Source of the DNA: Hevea brasiliensis
Lineage: Eukaryota > Streptophyta > Magnoliopsida > Malpighiales > Euphorbiaceae
Direction of reading: 5' to 3'
Assembly (NCBI RefSeq): GCF_030052815.1
Contig: NC_079507.1
Location: forward strand, 53,889,571-53,953,570
Length of the DNA stretch: 64,000 nucleotides
Shown here: positions 61,182-64,000 of the stretch, piece by piece
How the letters are laid out: each line of letters starts with the position of its first letter
Numbering within the stretch: the stretch's first letter is position 1
Made by a program: the position numbers and the translations under genes
The notes under the pieces: generated by a model
Databases searched by the model: none
The model's input: only the letters and a program-made list of their open reading frames with translations
Told to the model about the DNA's origin: nothing

Positions 61182-61628
61182 GAAAGCCCATAAGAACCAA
61201 CAACCATGGATGATGCCACCTTTCTTAATTGATGAACTAAGCTCGGCTTTACATCAACAAGAGGTGTTGCCGTAGAGCTTTCTGGCACTCTAAGCCAATA
61301 GTAGGATCGTCCCAGTTATGGTGTAAAAATAGATCCTATAGATGTGCTAAAACCTGAGCAATATAAATCCTCCCATTGCATAAGGCAAAACCAACAATTC
61401 ACTGTCGTTGATATGGTCGGCACAAGCATAATTAATACCCAATACACAAGAACTTTGATAGGGCCCTCTCACTAAAGAACAAGCCTGCATGCAATCCAAA
61501 CCAAGCACAAACACTCAAAAGCTATTCACAGTCTAACTCAGTTGGGAGAGGGATGTCTCTCAAAATCAAGTCAAAGAACAAAAATTAAGAAACCCAGAGA
61601 CTAGAAGCCTTCCTCTGCCTTCCAACGA
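61182..61628. other. Spacer right of the inverted repeat
   Basis: No coding or repeat structure recognised. Confidence 0.4.
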
Positions 61629-62445
61629 TAAGGCTCTGTTTGGATGGGGTGAGGGAAGGGTAATTAATGGAAGGATAAGGGAGGGTAAGGAAGGGGAAGG
61701 GTGAAGGGGGTTACAATAAAAAAAATCTCATATTTGGAAAGAGGTGAATTAATGGAAAGGTATGGAAAGGTAATGTATATTCTTCATGTTTGGAAAGACG
61801 TGAAAGAAGGATAAATAATTATTAGAAGTACAAAAATATCATTTTTTATTAGATAATTTATTAAATGGTAAACTCATTATGATAAATCTTAAATTTGCAA
61901 ATAATAATGGTCCACTATAAATAAATCATAAAATTAATAAATCAAAATAATAATGCACAAATCTAACAAAGATTGAATAAAAAATGGATTATTTAGAAAA
62001 AAAAATGATAATTGAAGCATAATAATTGAAGCAAACTATTGAAAGAACAAATAAAAAAATGATAATTGAAGTATAATAATTGCAGCAAACTATTTAAAAA
62101 TAAATGATTGAAAGCAGAGAAACTATGTATGGCCACTTGAGAGAGAAGACATTTATTTGTAGTGGTACGCTAGGTTTATTTTTAATGGGTATAATTAGAT
62201 TTTTAATAAAAAATTAAGGATACAATAAAAAAAAAAAAATAATAATTTTCAGCTCTCACCTCTCTCTGCTTACACTCCAATTTGGGGTGTAAGAAAAATT
62301 AGGATTAGAGGGGTAAGGGATGATAAGCCTTACTCTTACTTACCTTTATCTTTTATTAACTCAACTATTCTCAAACAATGGTATAATAGTTACTTACCCC
62401 TCCTTACTCTTATTTACCCTTTCTTCACCCCTACCCACGTTGTGA
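61629..62445. mobile_element. Possible foldback transposon
   Basis: The left end (CTCTGTTTGGATGGGGTGAG, then GGAAGGGTAATTAATGG) pairs imperfectly with the reverse complement of the right end (CGTGGGTAGGGGTGAAGAAA, then GGGTAAATAAGAGTAAGGA). The centre is AT-rich and has near-duplicate ATGATAATTGAAG words at 62006 and 62060. Target duplication not found. Confidence 0.4.
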
Positions 62446-63315
62446 ACCCAAGAGGAATAAGACAATCGAACCTAACGATGAGAGAAATTTCCTCTTCTAA
62501 ACTTAATAATGAAATATATTTACGATATAGGAATTTTAGGTAAATTAAAATACAATAGGAAAATATAGATAAAATAAAAATATAACTCGTACTAGAAGAT
62601 ATAGGAAAATAAATAAATAAAGTGAAAATAACAAAGTAATTTAGAGTAAATCTACACTAGACAAAATATGAGTCAAAACAGGTTGGAACACTTCGAAATG
62701 TTGACTAAAAAACTTATCTCCACAAGTTGCCATAGAGGAAAAACGCCCTGGACATGTTTTTAGCTCCTGGAACACGCCCAGGTTGTGTTATTCACTGTTT
62801 GATTTTGCTTACCAGCTCCTGCTGAGGAAAACGGCCACGTCGTGTTCTGGCATGGTAGAAAATAACATGAGCGTGCTCTTCATTGTTTTAATGTGTTTTT
62901 TACTCTTTGAAGACCACACTTTGCGTCACTGCAGAGTTTAGAGAAAACGAGCCAATCACAAAGATCCATTAAATTTAACACTGTGTAGGTGAAGGTAAAT
63001 CGGACTAACTCAAACAGTCGAGTCTCAGTAAAGTCAACAGTAAAAAAATAATAATAATAATTATACTTGTGGGGTCGAACTCCAGGCCAGGCCAGCCCGG
63101 ATCCTGGAGGTTGATGGCTTTTTATTTTGTTTCCTGCCTCCACTCCACAAACCAGTGTCATTTCGCTCTCGCGCTATTTGCCTCTCTTATCCCCTCCGAC
63201 CCTACGCAACTTCCGCCAACGCCTAAAAATATCTCCAGCATTCCACAAATCTCCATTCCTCTATCCTTCTCTGATTTCCCAATTCCCAATTATTATCCCT
63301 TCTCTTTCTTCACAG
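62446..63315. other. Spacer and promoter region of the SET gene
   Basis: AT-rich spacer up to about 63060, then CT-rich leader-like sequence before the ATG at 63316. An upstream ATG at 63127 is in frame and open, so a longer N-terminus is possible, but the sequence between looks like leader. Confidence 0.45.
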
Positions 63316-63837
63316 ATGTTGCCTGCCGTGGACCTCGCTTCTGTACGCGATAAATTCATTGTCCCTCTCGCTGTTTACTCTAGGGTTTCAACCTCTCTCT
63401 GCAACTTCTCTAAATCCTCTGTTCACTTTCGATCCGTTCGCCAAAGGAATGTATGCTACGCTTCGAGCTCCGAGACTTTGGTGGCTAATTCGCGGAAAGA
63501 TGATGAGAAGCAGAGTAGTAGTGGAGTTGTTGCGAGCAAGAAAGAGAAGGAGGAGTTTGAGGATTTGAAATCTTGGATGCACAAGAATGGATTGCCTCCT
63601 TGCAAAGTGATTCTTCATGAGAGACCTTCGCATAATGCTAAGCATATGCCCATTCATTACATTGCCGCCAGTGAGGATCTTCAGGTGATTCTTTGGATCT
63701 TTCTTCTCCTTTATCTGCTTCTTTAGAGCTTTAGTGAAGCTTTGTAGGTGTATAAATGCAGGCTGGCGATGTGGCGTTTTCGGTTCCCAATTCACTTGTT
63801 GTGACGCTTGAGAGAGTTTTAGGAAATGAGACCATTG
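63316..63837 (+). CDS. SET-domain protein, Rubisco LSMT-like methyltransferase, chloroplast (5' part)
   Basis: Exons are 63316-63684 and 63762-63837; the gene continues past the window, where 63838 onward is intron. The first ~60 residues (MLPAVDLASVRDKFIVPLAV, SLCNFSKSSVHFRSVRQRNV) are basic and serine-rich, like a chloroplast transit peptide. They are followed by KKEKEEFEDLKSWMHKNGLP, CKVILHERPSHNAKHMPIHY and AGDVAFSVPNSLVVTLERVL. This is the N-terminal start of the plant protein-lysine methyltransferase family related to Rubisco large-subunit methyltransferase, resembling what I recall of At3g07670. The catalytic SET and substrate-binding domains lie outside the window. The start at 63316 is chosen because transit-peptide-like sequence begins there. 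Confidence 0.85.
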
Positions 63838-64000
63838 GTAAGGTGCAGTTTCTCTTTTTAATGCAGTTTCTTTCTTTTAGTATTTCACTGATTGAATTTT
63901 ATTATTGTATTGGATAGTTGTGTTGGGGGTTTGTTTGGGATATGTTGCGTTATTAATTATTTGGTGCGAATTGGAGTCTTATGGATTTAAAATTAGGATG

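Noticed and set aside
63127..63315. Alternative upstream start of the SET gene
   Set aside because: In frame and open, but the translation is low-complexity Pro/Ser leader-like sequence; the ATG at 63316 begins a more typical transit peptide. Not excluded.

Overview
This window is plant nuclear DNA. Genes are split by GT-AG introns with plant-style AT-rich introns, every recognisable protein is of land-plant type, and the rest is typical plant transposon debris: Ty3/gypsy and Ty1/copia LTR elements, a Cassandra TRIM, an RTE-type LINE tail and MITEs. The proteins look like those of a woody rosid, and my impression is Malpighiales/Euphorbiaceae. That is an impression from protein similarity, not something the bases prove.

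Layout. (1) 638-3613 (+): ankyrin-repeat gene whose first exon(s) lie left of the window. (2) 4595-15829 (-): C-terminal half of an organellar ribosome recycling factor gene, split by a complete 10.3-kb Ty3/gypsy element at 5092-15406 (5-bp target duplication AACTA). (3) 17415-20705 (+): mTERF protein of the MDA1/mTERF5 type. (4) 22714-30050 (+): 13-exon RAD21-type cohesin kleisin of the SYN2 type. An RTE LINE fragment with a 16-bp target duplication sits in one intron. (5) 31597-37286 (+): mitochondrial-type ribosomal protein uL13, with a GC-AG intron and several transposons in its introns. (6) 38200-40749: solo LTR related to the gypsy element, flanked by GAGTG. (7) 43.8-44.9 kb: MITEs. (8) 45363-51759 (-): TPLATE, seven exons, 1161 aa. 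(9) 55.5-61.2 kb: a Ty1/copia remnant interrupted inside its RNase H region by a long gypsy-type LTR abutting a Cassandra TRIM with 5S-rRNA-like LTRs, followed by a 1.1-kb inverted repeat made of two opposed copia LTRs. (10) 63316 to the right edge (+): start of a SET-domain Rubisco-LSMT-like methyltransferase gene.

How the genes relate. They are independent housekeeping genes, not an operon: organellar translation and gene expression (uL13m, RRF remnant, mTERF5), cohesion (SYN2), endocytosis (TPLATE) and chloroplast protein methylation (SET). From memory, ankyrin At3g01750, TPLATE At3g01780, L13 At3g01790 and RRF At3g01800 are close neighbours in Arabidopsis, so the window appears to keep an old syntenic block that was later expanded and broken by retrotransposons. 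The exon chains of the mTERF, SYN2, uL13m and TPLATE genes each sum to a multiple of three with no internal stop, which supports the splice sites given.

I found no clearly new biological system. The most unusual items are the composite LTR/Cassandra insertion, the opposed-LTR hairpin, the retroelement-split RRF remnant, a strongly conserved LTR core, and lineage-variable internal repeats in the SYN2 linker.
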